Source: Candidatus Obscuribacterales bacterium
Lineage (GTDB): Bacteria > Cyanobacteriota > Vampirovibrionia > Obscuribacterales > Obscuribacteraceae
Length of the DNA: 64,000 bases
Direction of reading: 5' to 3'
Assembly: GCA_019637435.1 (NCBI GenBank)
Contig: JAHBVO010000001.1
Coordinates: 1-64,000, forward strand
Position 1 is the stretch's first letter, and every line of letters begins with the position of its first letter. Position numbers and translations under genes: made by a program. This document shows, piece by piece, positions 9,949-19,176 of the stretch. Under the pieces are notes generated by a model. That model was not told the origin of the DNA. It searched no databases and was given only the letters and a program-made list of their open reading frames with translations.

Positions 9949-10260
9949 TTGCGAACTCGCGCCGGCGGGTATAACAAGTTATCTCCTCTTGAGCGTAGGT
10001 CCGTGGAACTGATTCCAGGCAAACGGGTGCGTTGTGTTGTTCGAGGCGCTGACTCGAATGGTTTTCGCGTGGATGTAGTGGGGGGTCTGGAAAATGCATT
10101 TCTTAGTTCAAGAGGTCTTCACTCAACTGGGGACGAAGTGCTTGCGACGGTCGTATGTTTTGACAAGAAGCAAAAACGGTTATTGCTCTGGGACCAGTTC
10201 GCTTCCGGAAGATCTGACCGTAAAGGATTCGGAGATACCGCGGGCGGTGGCAAGATATGA
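9949..10260 (+). CDS. Small S1/OB-like domain protein, array gene 1
   Basis: 103 residues. Residues 19-88 match the domain shared by the next three genes: PGKRVRCVVRG, a Gly-Phe turn (NGFRVDV), AFLSS, GDEVLATVVCFD and a closing RLLLWDQF. The pattern (five strands, GDEV near the fourth) is that of an S1-type OB fold, the RNA-binding module of ribosomal protein S1, but it lacks some canonical S1 signature residues. The frame opens just after a stop at 9940-9942. TTG 9949 is the first start codon and GTG 10003 is an alternative. The stop overlaps the next start by four bases (ATGA), which implies translational coupling. Start choice is uncertain; the gene itself is supported by its paralogues. 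Confidence 0.65.
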   Translation: MRTRAGGYNKLSPLERRSVELIPGKRVRCVVRGADSNGFRVDVVGGLENAFLSSRGLHSTGDEVLATVVCFDKKQKRLLLWDQFASGRSDRKGFGDTAGGGKI

Positions 10261-10796
10261 ACGGGAAGGGAGAGCCAGGGGAAGATAACGTCCTTCCGTT
10301 CGTGAGGCGTGAGGCGTCCGAGGCTCCGCGCGGACGGCGAAATCGTGGAAAGTCTCGTGTGGATCAATCCACTCCAGCGGTGTACTTGAACGCTTCCTCC
10401 GACTGGAAATACTACAGAGGTTTCAAACCAGGGCAGATATTGCAGTGTCGCATAGTACGGGCGGTGCCTGGTGGATTCGATGTTTTAACACTTCGGGGCG
10501 GCTTGCGTGGATACTTGCTGAGCGACTTGCCGGGATACTTGCCGAGCAGGGCAAGGCACAACGTTGGAGATGAAGTGCTTGCTAGTTTCGTTTGTTTTGA
10601 TAGGGACAAGTTGCTGCTGTCAGAACGTTTTTCTTCGCGTTACTCACCTGACTGGCCGACCCATTTAGACGAGCTCTGTTCTTCCGAGAGCGAGAGTGAT
10701 GAGACTTCGCCAACAAGTGACAAGACTGATGGTGAGACGTTGACTTCAATTGATTCGCGTGCCGGTTCCGACGGCGAGATAGGTGACGACTCATGA
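10257..10796 (+). CDS. S1/OB-like domain protein, array gene 2
   Basis: 179 residues in three parts. The N-terminus carries DNVLPFVRRE (a motif shared with genes 3 and 4). A basic disordered linker follows, then the S1-like domain at about 56-124 (KPGQILQCRIV, GGFDVLTLRGGLRGYL, VGDEVLASFVCFDRDKLLLS ending SERF). The tail is acidic and Ser-rich (SSESESDETSPTSD), unlike the sibling genes. It is coupled to both neighbours by ATGA overlaps (10257-10260 and 10793-10796). Function is unknown. RNA or nucleic-acid binding is suggested by the fold and the basic linker, but this is inference. Confidence 0.75.
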   Translation: MNGKGEPGEDNVLPFVRREASEAPRGRRNRGKSRVDQSTPAVYLNASSDWKYYRGFKPGQILQCRIVRAVPGGFDVLTLRGGLRGYLLSDLPGYLPSRARHNVGDEVLASFVCFDRDKLLLSERFSSRYSPDWPTHLDELCSSESESDETSPTSDKTDGETLTSIDSRAGSDGEIGDDS

Positions 10797-11209
10797 GTGA
10801 TGAGGGTGAAGTTGGAAGCGGAAACGGAAACGTGGTGCCCTTTGCGAGAAGAACGCAAGGGAAGGTTGAAGTTCCACCTGGGCGTACCGGCAAACCGCAG
10901 AACCCGCAGAAGCCCCGTAATTCCGAGAAGACTCAGAAAACGCCTTCAAAGCAGGCGTTGTTGACTGGTTCCTCGGATTGGAAAACCATACGAGCGCTGA
11001 AAGCTGGACAAATTTTGCCTTGTCGAATTGTGGGTCGCGAGGATGGCGGTTATGCAGTGGAAACCAGGCGGGAAGGGCTTCCAGGATTTCTGCCTACCAA
11101 CAGCAAGCACGAAATCGGCGACGATGTTCAAACCATGTTCGTCCGTGTGGACCAGCGTCGGCTACTTCTCTCGGAGCGTTTCACCTCCGGCGGCTTCAAA
11201 CCTGAGTGA
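10793..11209 (+). CDS. S1/OB-like domain protein, array gene 3
   Basis: 138 residues with the same plan: acidic start (SDEGEVGSGN), the motif NVVPFARRTQG, a Lys/Pro/Asn-rich linker (about 25-60), and a C-terminal S1-like domain (KAGQILPCRIVGREDGGYAV, GFLPT, IGDDVQTMFVRVDQRRLLLS, SERF). It overlaps the preceding gene by four bases. The domain is close enough to gene 2 (ALKAGQILPCRIV against GFKPGQILQCRIV) to suggest tandem duplication. Function is unknown. Confidence 0.75.
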   Translation: MSDEGEVGSGNGNVVPFARRTQGKVEVPPGRTGKPQNPQKPRNSEKTQKTPSKQALLTGSSDWKTIRALKAGQILPCRIVGREDGGYAVETRREGLPGFLPTNSKHEIGDDVQTMFVRVDQRRLLLSERFTSGGFKPE

Positions 11210-11306
11210 TATTTGAGCTGTTCACAGAAGGTAATTTTGACGCCTAAATTCGCAAAAAGCATCTACAATCAGTAGTAACTGAGTCCAATATGACGGGGAG
11301 TAGTAA

Positions 11307-11819
11307 GTGGACGACGACGGCGTACAGGGTGTTGAAAACCTAGTTGAGTTTCGGCGCCGCGAGCAGGGCTCGCCTGACAATCGATCGTATAGAGGGCGTA
11401 AGCATGAGCCCACTGAGATCCCGCGAACACCCTCGCACGGTTTCGTTCCAGGTATGCAGCTTGTGTGCCGGGTCATTAAACCTGAGCCGGGCGGCTTTCT
11501 CGTGAATATCGTCAAGGGTGATTATCAAGCGTTTTTACCCTCATTCGGAGCTCTAAAGGCTGATGATGAGGTTCTCGCGATTTATGTCGGCACACTCGAC
11601 AATCACATTCTGCTCGAAGAACGCTTTCCTCAGCGCCGAAAGCCTGTTGAAAAAATAGAATATCCGTTCCAGGTAATAGATGGGGGAGTCGAAGACTCCG
11701 ATGATGCCGACGAAGATGAAGGCGTAGAGACTGTTCAGGTTTCGTTTGAAAACAAAGTCGTCTCACTGAAATTCATGTCGCGTCAAGATGACAGCGACGA
11801 TGGCGAGGACGAGTCCTAA
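11307..11819 (+). CDS. S1/OB-like domain protein, array gene 4
   Basis: 170 residues starting at GTG 11307, with GGGGAG placed correctly upstream. The N-terminus (DDDGVQGVENLVEFRRREQG) repeats the acidic-plus-RR motif of genes 2 and 3. The S1-like domain follows (VPGMQLVCRVIKPEPGGFLV, AFLPS, DDEVLAIYVGTLDNHILLEERF). The last 50 residues are strongly acidic (DSDDADEDEGVE ... DDSDDGEDES). It is the most diverged copy and is separated from gene 3 by 97 bases, so it may have its own promoter. It sits 227 bases before glnS on the same strand. Function is unknown. Confidence 0.72.
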   Translation: MDDDGVQGVENLVEFRRREQGSPDNRSYRGRKHEPTEIPRTPSHGFVPGMQLVCRVIKPEPGGFLVNIVKGDYQAFLPSFGALKADDEVLAIYVGTLDNHILLEERFPQRRKPVEKIEYPFQVIDGGVEDSDDADEDEGVETVQVSFENKVVSLKFMSRQDDSDDGEDES

Positions 11820-12046
11820 CGGTTCGTTGATTACGCGGCCCGCTTTGGGCACCAACTCGTCGCTGATCGGCTTCGGTTCTGCGCGTACCTTTTCGTTCTC
11901 CTTCGTTCTCCGGTGCAGTTTTGGGAAGCATCGAGGTATTGATTTGCTGTCCCTTGAATACTTTACGCTCGGTCGCAATCGCTCGCAAACCATTCTACAT
12001 TTAGTAAAATTACAGATTCGTAAGACAGTGTTCAGAGGAGTCTCAC

Positions 12047-13771
12047 ATGAGTTCGTCCGCACCCGCACCAGCGCCCACTAAGGCAAGCGACTTTATCCGC
12101 GATATCATCGATGCGGACATCCAGGCTGGTCGTCACGACAAAATTCTGACACGCTTCCCTCCAGAGCCCAACGGCTTCTTGCACATCGGACACGCTAAGT
12201 CGATTTGCTTGAATTTTGGTTTGGCTCTTGAATATAAACAGAAACAGGGTGAGGAAAACGCCAGATGTCATCTGCGTTTTGACGATACTGACCCCGTCAA
12301 GGAAGACACACTTTTCGAAGAAGGCATTCAGGAGGATGTTCGCTGGCTCGGCTTCAACTGGGATGGTTTCTATCATGCGAGCGATTACTTCGAGAAGATG
12401 TACGAGTATGGCGAGCATTTGATTACCGCTGGAAAAGCCTATGTTTGCAGTCAATCGGACGCCGAATCCAAGGCGACGCGCGGCACTGTGAAAGAGCCTG
12501 GTAAAAACAGCATCTACCGCGATCGCACGGTCGAGGAAAATCTCGATCTGTTTCGTCGTATGCGCAAGGGCGAATTCAAGGATGGTGAGCACGTTTTGCG
12601 CGCCAAAATCGACATGGCGAATCCTAATATGAAGATGCGCGATCCGATGCTTTATCGCATTCGCCACACGCCGCACCACATGACTGGCGATAAATGGTGC
12701 ATCTATCCGATGTACGATTATGCGCATCCGATTTCTGATGCTATCGAGGGAATCACGCACAGCATCTGCACTTTGGAGTTTGAAAACAATCGCGAGTTGT
12801 ACGACTGGGTTATCGATAATCTGATCGATTATGCGAATTTCCCGAGCCGTCCTCGCCAATATGAGTTCGCTCGGTTGAACTTGAATTACACGGTGATGAG
12901 CAAACGTCGACTGCTCGAACTTGTAGAAGGCAAGCATGTCTCCGGTTGGGATGACCCTCGTTTACCTACCATCGCCGGTATGCGTCGTCGTGGTATCACG
13001 CCTGAAGCCATTCGTGCATTTTGTGCGAGTGTTGGTGTCGCTAAAGCGAACAGCACTGTCGACATGGCGCAGCTGGAGTTCTGCATCCGCGACGATTTGA
13101 ACCAAAAGGCGCCGCGCGTTTTGGCTGTGTTGAAACCGCTAAAGGTTGTGATTGAAAACTTCCCCGATGATCAAGTCGACGAATACGATGCGTCGCTCTG
13201 GCCGCACGACGTGCCGAAAGAGGGGACTCGTAAGTTGCCGTTCTGCAAAGAAATCTATATCGAGCAGGATGACTTCATGCTTGAGCCTCCGAAAGATTTT
13301 TATCGTTTAGCCCCGGGACGTGAAGTGCGTTTGCGGCATTCCTACTGTGTTACGTGCACTGATGTCGTCAAAGACGAAAGCGGAAACGTAACGGAATTGC
13401 GCTGCACATACGATCCTGAAACTCTCGGAAAAAATCCGGAAGGCAGAAAAGTAAAAGGAACGATCCACTGGGTAAGCGCTCGCCATGCGGTAGATGCCGA
13501 GGTGCGTTTGTACGAACGTTTGCTCAAAGATGAAGCGCCGCCGACTGGAAAAGATAGCGAGTTTCTGAACGCTATAAATCCCGATGCTTTGCAAGTTTTA
13601 AAAGGTTGCAAGCTGGAGCGGAGTCTCAGTGAGGCTAAACCGATGGACAGATTCCAATTCGAGCGGCAAGGATATTTCGTTGCAGATCAGGACAGCAAGC
13701 CTGGCTCGCTAGTCTTCAACAGAATCGTAACTCTGAAGGACTCCTGGGCTAAACAGCAGCAGAAGAAGTAG
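12047..13771 (+). CDS. glnS: Glutaminyl-tRNA synthetase
   Basis: 574 residues, a class I aminoacyl-tRNA synthetase that charges tRNA-Gln. Visible motifs: [15 protein letters not shown] (HIGH signature), [10 protein letters not shown], and VMSKRRLL (KMSKS-type loop) near residue 285. The two-lobed beta-barrel anticodon-binding domain fills the C-terminal third. Length and order match bacterial GlnRS, and GlnRS rather than GluRS is indicated by the NFGLA and [15 protein letters not shown] segments. A GlnRS means the cell need not rely only on the GatCAB transamidation route for Gln-tRNA. Confidence 0.96.
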   Translation: MSSSAPAPAPTKASDFIRDIIDADIQAGRHDKILTRFPPEPNGFLHIGHAKSICLNFGLALEYKQKQGEENARCHLRFDDTDPVKEDTLFEEGIQEDVRWLGFNWDGFYHASDYFEKMYEYGEHLITAGKAYVCSQSDAESKATRGTVKEPGKNSIYRDRTVEENLDLFRRMRKGEFKDGEHVLRAKIDMANPNMKMRDPMLYRIRHTPHHMTGDKWCIYPMYDYAHPISDAIEGITHSICTLEFENNRELYDWVIDNLIDYANFPSRPRQYEFARLNLNYTVMSKRRLLELVEGKHVSGWDDPRLPTIAGMRRRGITPEAIRAFCASVGVAKANSTVDMAQLEFCIRDDLNQKAPRVLAVLKPLKVVIENFPDDQVDEYDASLWPHDVPKEGTRKLPFCKEIYIEQDDFMLEPPKDFYRLAPGREVRLRHSYCVTCTDVVKDESGNVTELRCTYDPETLGKNPEGRKVKGTIHWVSARHAVDAEVRLYERLLKDEAPPTGKDSEFLNAINPDALQVLKGCKLERSLSEAKPMDRFQFERQGYFVADQDSKPGSLVFNRIVTLKDSWAKQQQKK

Positions 13772-13779
13772 TTATTCGT

Positions 13780-13866
13780 TTCGCTAACCAGCTCATCGAT
13801 CGAGTAGAGGGTCCCGACGAAGCCGGTCTACCTAGTTTCCTTCGCTCACCAATTCATTGATGCGAG
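13780..13866. repeat. Imperfect 25-bp direct repeat at gene 3' end
   Basis: TTCGCTAACCAGCTCATCGA (from 13780) and TTCGCTCACCAATTCATTGA (from 13841) are related 25-26 base segments. The second covers the stop region of the CPBP protease gene (reads MNW-stop on the minus strand). The first looks like a decayed partial duplication of it. Confidence 0.5.
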
Positions 13867-15657
13867 CATGAAAATCAAGACGAAGCTGTTTGTCAGAATG
13901 TGGTTGATGACACCAGGTACGATACTATTGGTTTTCTCTAGCGCATATGCGTTAACGAAACCGAAGACTAGCTTATCGACAAGCCACCAGGGGGTAAACT
14001 CAAGGTGCGCTACCGCGAAGATTGTAGCTCCGATAATCAGGGATGGAACTAGCAGAAGTCTTCTGCGAAGAAACGGATGCAGCACTCCGCGAAAAGCCAT
14101 TTCTTCGAATATTGGCGCGATTACTGCGTATCCTAGAAACAAAGTAAAAATCGCTGGAATCGATCCAGATGCGGTAAGCAGTTGCGTTGATGCGCCTCCT
14201 GGTTTTTCCCAGGGGTAATGGAACCAGTAGGTTAGAAGTGTCGCTATCATCGCAGTTGAAAACGTTACGATGAAGCACTGCAAGCCGATTTTCATCATAT
14301 CCTTTTTCGAGTATGTATCGGTTTGAAAGTGCAACTTCAAGAAATCGACGAGCTTCATGTTGCGACCAACGAGAACTATTGCGGCAAAGATAGCCGGGAC
14401 TGTTAGATTCACTTCCTCAAAACAGACGAGGGAGGCGCTCTTTATTGGTCTGAAGTAAGAGGTCAACATCAGGCTACCCTCTTTCAGCTGCTCGGGCGCA
14501 ATTGCCATGGCGCAAAAGAAACCAAGCGTCGTGATGATAGCGGTGAAAATTACGATTAGAAACGGTTTGACCCAGCCGTAAGGAAACGGGCATGCGATGG
14601 GCATTTCCAGAGCCGGCAACTTAAACAGTTTTTTGTCGAATGCGAAAAACAATGAGGCGAACAAAACCGCGGTCAGGGTGAACGTCACTCCGTCCAGAAG
14701 AAGTGACTGATTGATGCGTTCGCGCTGGTAAGGCTGTTCTTTCAGAGCAGCCGTTGCTTTCTCTGGTTCTTTCGACCACTCATAAACGTCTTTGATTAGG
14801 TAGGTCTGTAAAACATCCGGATTGAAGTGCTCGCGTATGTATTGCGCCATGTCGTCAGAGCTCGGTTTGGATGAGCTTCCGGTACCGGATGCGGTGCAGT
14901 TTGAGAGTTTGACTAGCTGCTTTGCCAAATCTGCTGAATCCGGAGCTGTTTCCTCGATCGAATTAGCCAGCTGTTTGAGAAACGTGAAATCGGAGGTTGT
15001 ATCTTGCCCGAGTTCCTTATGGAAAACCAATCTGTAGGCGACAAGTGCCGGATCGAGTGGGCTGTTGAGAATGCATTTATTCAAATGCGTGATGGCACTG
15101 TTAGCGATACCATTTGCGAGCCAGGGCGCCCATGGTTTCGTCGCTTCGAACATCACGAGGTCGCGGCTCATTGCGTACCCTAATGTGTCTGAGGCTACGG
15201 TGTTGACCTCCAGTACTTTGTGATCGGGTGCGATGAGCGTGATGTCCTTAATATCGAGAATTCGAAATGGATATTGCAAATCGTCGATTACTTTATCGAA
15301 GCTGCGCTTTTTTGCCGGATCGCAGTCTATGCGAAGATGGGCTTCGGACCCGCCTACAGCGCTGCCCACAGCGATTCCGCTGAGCGGGGTGTTCCACTTG
15401 CGAGAAAGGTTTTCAATTAAATAGCGGCGTTGAAGTTCGATATCTGCGGCATCTTCTGCAAATGGATTGTCCAGCTCCAGCTTGTCGGTCTCGCCGTTCG
15501 GCTGTTTCAAAGACGCGTCGATTTCCACATCAACAGGTGCTTCTGCGGAATCTTCAGCACCCGGACCGATAACCATTTTCTCGATTTCGCTCACGCCAAG
15601 GCAGACGCAACAAAAGATCGCGATGGCTGCCAGTATCCATGAGATTGTTCGAGACAT
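13846..15657 (-). CDS. CPBP-family intramembrane metalloprotease
   Basis: 603 residues. An N-terminal membrane segment (ISWILAAIAIFCCVCLGV) is followed by about 300 extracytoplasmic residues of no recognised family. Several helices and the CPBP (CAAX protease/Abi, PF02517-type) domain make up the C-terminal half. The catalytic motifs are clear: EEMAFRGVLHPFLRRR (glutamate pair near 518), AHLEF about 37 residues later, and INHILTN near the C-terminus. Related enzymes cleave within membranes in maturation or immunity. The large extra N-terminal domain makes this longer than usual. It converges with glnS and is alone in its transcript. Confidence 0.88.
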   Translation of the reverse strand: MSRTISWILAAIAIFCCVCLGVSEIEKMVIGPGAEDSAEAPVDVEIDASLKQPNGETDKLELDNPFAEDAADIELQRRYLIENLSRKWNTPLSGIAVGSAVGGSEAHLRIDCDPAKKRSFDKVIDDLQYPFRILDIKDITLIAPDHKVLEVNTVASDTLGYAMSRDLVMFEATKPWAPWLANGIANSAITHLNKCILNSPLDPALVAYRLVFHKELGQDTTSDFTFLKQLANSIEETAPDSADLAKQLVKLSNCTASGTGSSSKPSSDDMAQYIREHFNPDVLQTYLIKDVYEWSKEPEKATAALKEQPYQRERINQSLLLDGVTFTLTAVLFASLFFAFDKKLFKLPALEMPIACPFPYGWVKPFLIVIFTAIITTLGFFCAMAIAPEQLKEGSLMLTSYFRPIKSASLVCFEEVNLTVPAIFAAIVLVGRNMKLVDFLKLHFQTDTYSKKDMMKIGLQCFIVTFSTAMIATLLTYWFHYPWEKPGGASTQLLTASGSIPAIFTLFLGYAVIAPIFEEMAFRGVLHPFLRRRLLLVPSLIIGATIFAVAHLEFTPWWLVDKLVFGFVNAYALEKTNSIVPGVINHILTNSFVLIFMLASMNW

Positions 15658-15781
15658 GCTGCTCCGGAGGAATCCCTCGGTTAATCATACGTGATATGGG
15701 TGAACGTGGAGAAACTCGTGTAATATTTGGATAGCAAAACGAGGTTTGCTTGTTGGCGGCAGCTTTCGGAGAGTCCCACAG

Positions 15782-17188
15782 ATGGGCAAAAAGCGACAGT
15801 TTAAAAGAGGTGATGACAAGAAGGGCAATGGTTCTGGCGCCAGCTCGGGCTTCCTACCTGCTTCTCAACAACCGCCTCCCGGTATCGTTATTCCAGGGGA
15901 AACCGTTTACGAAGATCGGCGCCCAGCAAGTGGCTATCAGGCACCTGCACCGCCGAGCGAGCTGTCGGAAGAAGAACTCGAACTTGAAAGAGTCAACCGC
16001 GAATGGCTCGCTCGAAAAGCTGCGCGGAAGGCGGAGCAAGACGCCGCAGATGCCAAACTTAACTTGCCGGTGGTTCACAAGAAAGTTGATATGGCAGACC
16101 CGTTTCCGGCAACTCGCGAGTTAAGCGAAGAGGAGCTCGCTGAGGCAAGCAGGGCTGCTGCTCTCGATGGGGGTGGCGCCAATTGTGGCGCTGCCACCGA
16201 TACCAATGATGCCGCTACTGATATCAACGATGCCGACCATGGAACAGACCCCGTAAAAGGCGCTGACGATGCCCATGCAGCGACCAATTCCGAAGATTCT
16301 GAAAGGTCGTCAAAAGCAAGTGCTCCACCGCCGGTGCGCCAGCGGAAGAGTATCATGGAGCTGATCGAAGAAGCCAACAATGATGTTGAGCTCGAAGCAG
16401 CGCGCCGCCAGCTCGTCGCGTCAGCGTGGCGAGCACGTGACAATGTTTACAAACAGTTGTTCGGCAAGCCTGCATATGTGACGCCATCAAGCTATCGCGA
16501 GCCGTCATCCGAAGTGCCGGCAAATTTCGGCAAGAAAGACGCCGTGACAGATGTGGACGTCGCGACACCCGGCGACACGATCAGCGAGGAGCAGCATCTG
16601 GCTGTGCTGGCTTACGGACCTGATCCGCAGGCGCCGTACTGGAAGTACGTAACGGCCGGATTAGCAACTCCTTGGGGCCAGACGGAGCCTCTGCAGGTCT
16701 CCGGATTTGGCTTTGAGCTGATGATCAAGACGCCGACTGATTCTCCGTGGGCGGCGCAGTTTTTGCGAACGCTCGCCTTCTACACGTTCAATTACTCAAC
16801 GACAATCAGTCAGGGAGTACGCCTGCGTCTCAACAGTCCTATCGACCCTGCTTCTGAATCTGAACTGCGCAATGCCTTCATCTGGTACCCGGATGAGGCT
16901 CCCGATAGTTTGTATGAGCTGCCTTCCGGTTTGTTCAGCATTATGCTGGTCGCTGGAATGACCGATGAGGAGCTGCGGTTCGCGGACTCGGTAGAGGACT
17001 ACGGAACCTGGTGTATCCACGCCCTGCTGAAGCAGGCCGGCTACGACCAGGTCACTGATCCAAGGCGCGATTGCTCGTCCAAGAGTGATAACTACAACGA
17101 AATGAAAAACTCCGTGCGTAATTTTGCGGAGATGTTCCGAGCGAACCGCGAAGGTAAATTCACCGCTGATGATACCAGTTTTAGTTGA
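15782..17188 (+). CDS. Suppressor-of-fused (SUFU) domain protein
   Basis: 468 residues from ATG 15782 (GGAGAG about 9 bases upstream); an in-frame TTG at 15746 is less likely. The first 250 residues are low-complexity (Lys-rich start, Pro/Gln-rich, then Asp/Ala-rich DTNDAATDINDADHGT). The C-terminal part (about 275-450) matches the SUFU fold: YWKYVTAGLATPWG, VSGFGFELMIKTP, a FLRTLAFYTFNYS helix and FSIMLVAGMTDEELRFA. Bacterial SUFU proteins often act as immunity proteins or antitoxin-like partners, but no toxin is visible here. The next gene, 60 bases downstream, is probably co-transcribed. Confidence 0.8.
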   Translation: MGKKRQFKRGDDKKGNGSGASSGFLPASQQPPPGIVIPGETVYEDRRPASGYQAPAPPSELSEEELELERVNREWLARKAARKAEQDAADAKLNLPVVHKKVDMADPFPATRELSEEELAEASRAAALDGGGANCGAATDTNDAATDINDADHGTDPVKGADDAHAATNSEDSERSSKASAPPPVRQRKSIMELIEEANNDVELEAARRQLVASAWRARDNVYKQLFGKPAYVTPSSYREPSSEVPANFGKKDAVTDVDVATPGDTISEEQHLAVLAYGPDPQAPYWKYVTAGLATPWGQTEPLQVSGFGFELMIKTPTDSPWAAQFLRTLAFYTFNYSTTISQGVRLRLNSPIDPASESELRNAFIWYPDEAPDSLYELPSGLFSIMLVAGMTDEELRFADSVEDYGTWCIHALLKQAGYDQVTDPRRDCSSKSDNYNEMKNSVRNFAEMFRANREGKFTADDTSFS

Positions 17189-17248
17189 GATAATCTTGTC
17201 GAACCAACGCCGTCCTTCACCACCGCTTCACTCCAGAAAGCAATCAAA

Positions 17249-18007
17249 ATGAGTACCGAAGAACTTAGAGAACGCTTACACGACTATCAAATGCAGCGCG
17301 GCAACCGGCCGCTTTACGATTTCTTCGTAGAAACGCTACTGCCGGAGTACGAACAAGATGTCGACCGATGGGTCTGGGCTAACGATCGCGTTCTTGATTT
17401 GCGACCGCTGTGGGTGCAGCGGGAAAGCACCGCGCCGGAGCTAGCAGGGGTTTTGACTCTCACCCCGCTCGAAAAGGCTTACAAATGGCACTACGGTCTG
17501 GACAAGGATGGTCGTGTGCTGGTTGCGAGACAGGAAAATGAGAACGACTCAGATTTGAGTCTCTGGAAGTACGAAGAGGGGCGTGCCGAAGGCGTCCACT
17601 ATTGTTCTTACGATATGAACAGCATTCACTATATTCAGGTTTCGGAGTGCATTCGCGAGGATGGAAGAATCATCTCTCATATGCTGCTTAGTGGTCACGA
17701 AGTCGATTCCGAGGAATACGAGTATGACACCGCGGGCAGGGTCGTTCGCATAACGCGCGAACGCAACTTCATTACACCGGAAGCCGAGAGAGAACGTGCG
17801 AACAAGCTGCGTCTCGACCTTGAGCATATAAATCAGCGGCGGGTCGATATGGGTTTACACACCGGACCGATGCCAACACCAAAGGTAGTGCCGGCGAAAC
17901 CGGACGTAATTGTTTTAGAATACGCCGCCTCTTATGACGACAAAGGATGCTCGCAGATACAGCTTCATAGCGAAGGCGTCGACCGCGTCGTATATCAACG
18001 CAAGTAG
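17249..18007 (+). CDS. Unknown protein downstream of SUFU gene
   Basis: 252 residues, soluble, acidic, no signal peptide. I do not recognise a family. Residues 150-175 (SEEYEYDTAGRVVRITRERN) resemble a single YD/RHS-type repeat, and LDKDGRVLVARQ earlier has the same flavour. It lies 60 bases after the SUFU-domain gene on the same strand, so the two are likely a unit. One possibility is an immunity or effector-neutralising pair, but nothing in the sequence proves it. The gene ends three bases before the convergent gshB-like gene. Confidence 0.7.
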   Translation: MSTEELRERLHDYQMQRGNRPLYDFFVETLLPEYEQDVDRWVWANDRVLDLRPLWVQRESTAPELAGVLTLTPLEKAYKWHYGLDKDGRVLVARQENENDSDLSLWKYEEGRAEGVHYCSYDMNSIHYIQVSECIREDGRIISHMLLSGHEVDSEEYEYDTAGRVVRITRERNFITPEAERERANKLRLDLEHINQRRVDMGLHTGPMPTPKVVPAKPDVIVLEYAASYDDKGCSQIQLHSEGVDRVVYQRK

Positions 18008-18010
18008 TGT

Positions 18011-19054
18011 TTAGAGCGTCGCTGGCTGAATCTTGTGCCAGGAACTCTTGTAATAAGACGTTGCCTTGACTTTGCGTTCAATTGCGTCCACAACGGCTTT
18101 TGTGAAGTCGACTCCCTCTAATTTCTGAGCATTACGCAGACCGCCGGGACAGAAAACGTTTATCTCTATCACTTTGTTGCCAATCAAATCTAAACCGACG
18201 AGGAACATTCCGTCCATGACCAGGCGCGGCCGAAGCGCGTCTGCGATTTCCAACATTTCATCGGTAACTTCCGCTTTAGCGATAGTGCCGCCGACATGAA
18301 CATTGCTGCGCACATCATCGCTTTTGCGCAGCCGCCGAAATGCCGCGTATTTACCTTTGTATTTCAGCGGCTCGCCGTTCATCAAGAACAGCCTGGTATC
18401 ACCTTTTTCGGCTTCCTTCAAATATTCCTGCGCGATGATATATCCGTCCTTAGACAGCGCCTGGACAATCTGATTCAAGTTGCTGAAATCATTTTGCGGA
18501 ACAAGAAACACACCTTTGCCTGCTGAGCCTTGCACCGGTTTTAGTATCATGTTACCGTCGAGGCTTTTTGCGAAAACCTTTATGTCTTCAACGTTTTGCG
18601 TGATAACTGTGCGCGGTCTCACTGTCTCGGGAAACAACTGCAGGTACATTTTTGTGAGCGCCATGTTCAACCCTTCCGGATCGTTGAGCACTACAACCCC
18701 GTCTTTGCGCGCCATTCGTCCGAGCTGAATTCCAGCTGTTTGAGCCCAGGACATCTCGCCTTGCGCGAGTGAAGGATCGGAGCGTAACATCAAAACATCG
18801 ATTTCCGACAGTTTTAAGTGTTCGACTTTCGGACTTTCAGTTAAATCCTCGAAGTATGGGATCGCGTCTTTGTAGTTGCGTTTCGGCGCGCGCTTGGCTG
18901 GAATGATTACGGTGTTGTCGTTCCTGACCGTAAACTCATTCGCGCTCATGTGATAGACGTTGTGTCCGCGGCTCAAGGCCGTAACCGCAAGACGGTACGT
19001 CGTATAGTTCGCCTTTTCTTTGGCGAGGTCCGTGACAAAAAACAGTAAATTCAA
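18011..19054 (-). CDS. gshB: Glutathione synthetase-like ATP-grasp ligase
   Basis: 347 residues. It begins MNLLFFVTDLAKEK, a Rossmann-like N-domain, and continues into an ATP-grasp core with NGMILKPVQG-type lysine (here DGNMILKPVQGSAGKGVFLV near 168-187), IIAQEYLKEAEKGDTRLFLM and a metal-binding C-terminus (GLDLIGNKVIEINVFCPGG). This is the GshB layout: it ligates gamma-glutamylcysteine to glycine with ATP. No gshA is in the window, so a related peptide-ligase function cannot be excluded. Upstream on the same strand lies a broken epimerase gene. Confidence 0.85.
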   Translation of the reverse strand: MNLLFFVTDLAKEKANYTTYRLAVTALSRGHNVYHMSANEFTVRNDNTVIIPAKRAPKRNYKDAIPYFEDLTESPKVEHLKLSEIDVLMLRSDPSLAQGEMSWAQTAGIQLGRMARKDGVVVLNDPEGLNMALTKMYLQLFPETVRPRTVITQNVEDIKVFAKSLDGNMILKPVQGSAGKGVFLVPQNDFSNLNQIVQALSKDGYIIAQEYLKEAEKGDTRLFLMNGEPLKYKGKYAAFRRLRKSDDVRSNVHVGGTIAKAEVTDEMLEIADALRPRLVMDGMFLVGLDLIGNKVIEINVFCPGGLRNAQKLEGVDFTKAVVDAIERKVKATSYYKSSWHKIQPATL

Positions 19055-19176
19055 AGGACACCATACCTTCTATTCATCACAAAAAAAATTGAAAACACCT
19101 TATCTCACTTCTAGCACGCCGACGGTAAAAAATGCGTGATCCCCGGAGCTAATCTGGTCAGTGTGCGGAGTGCAGG

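Noticed and set aside
12032..12937. 301-codon minus-strand frame
   Set aside because: Fully opposite glnS, whose motifs are certain; no features of its own.
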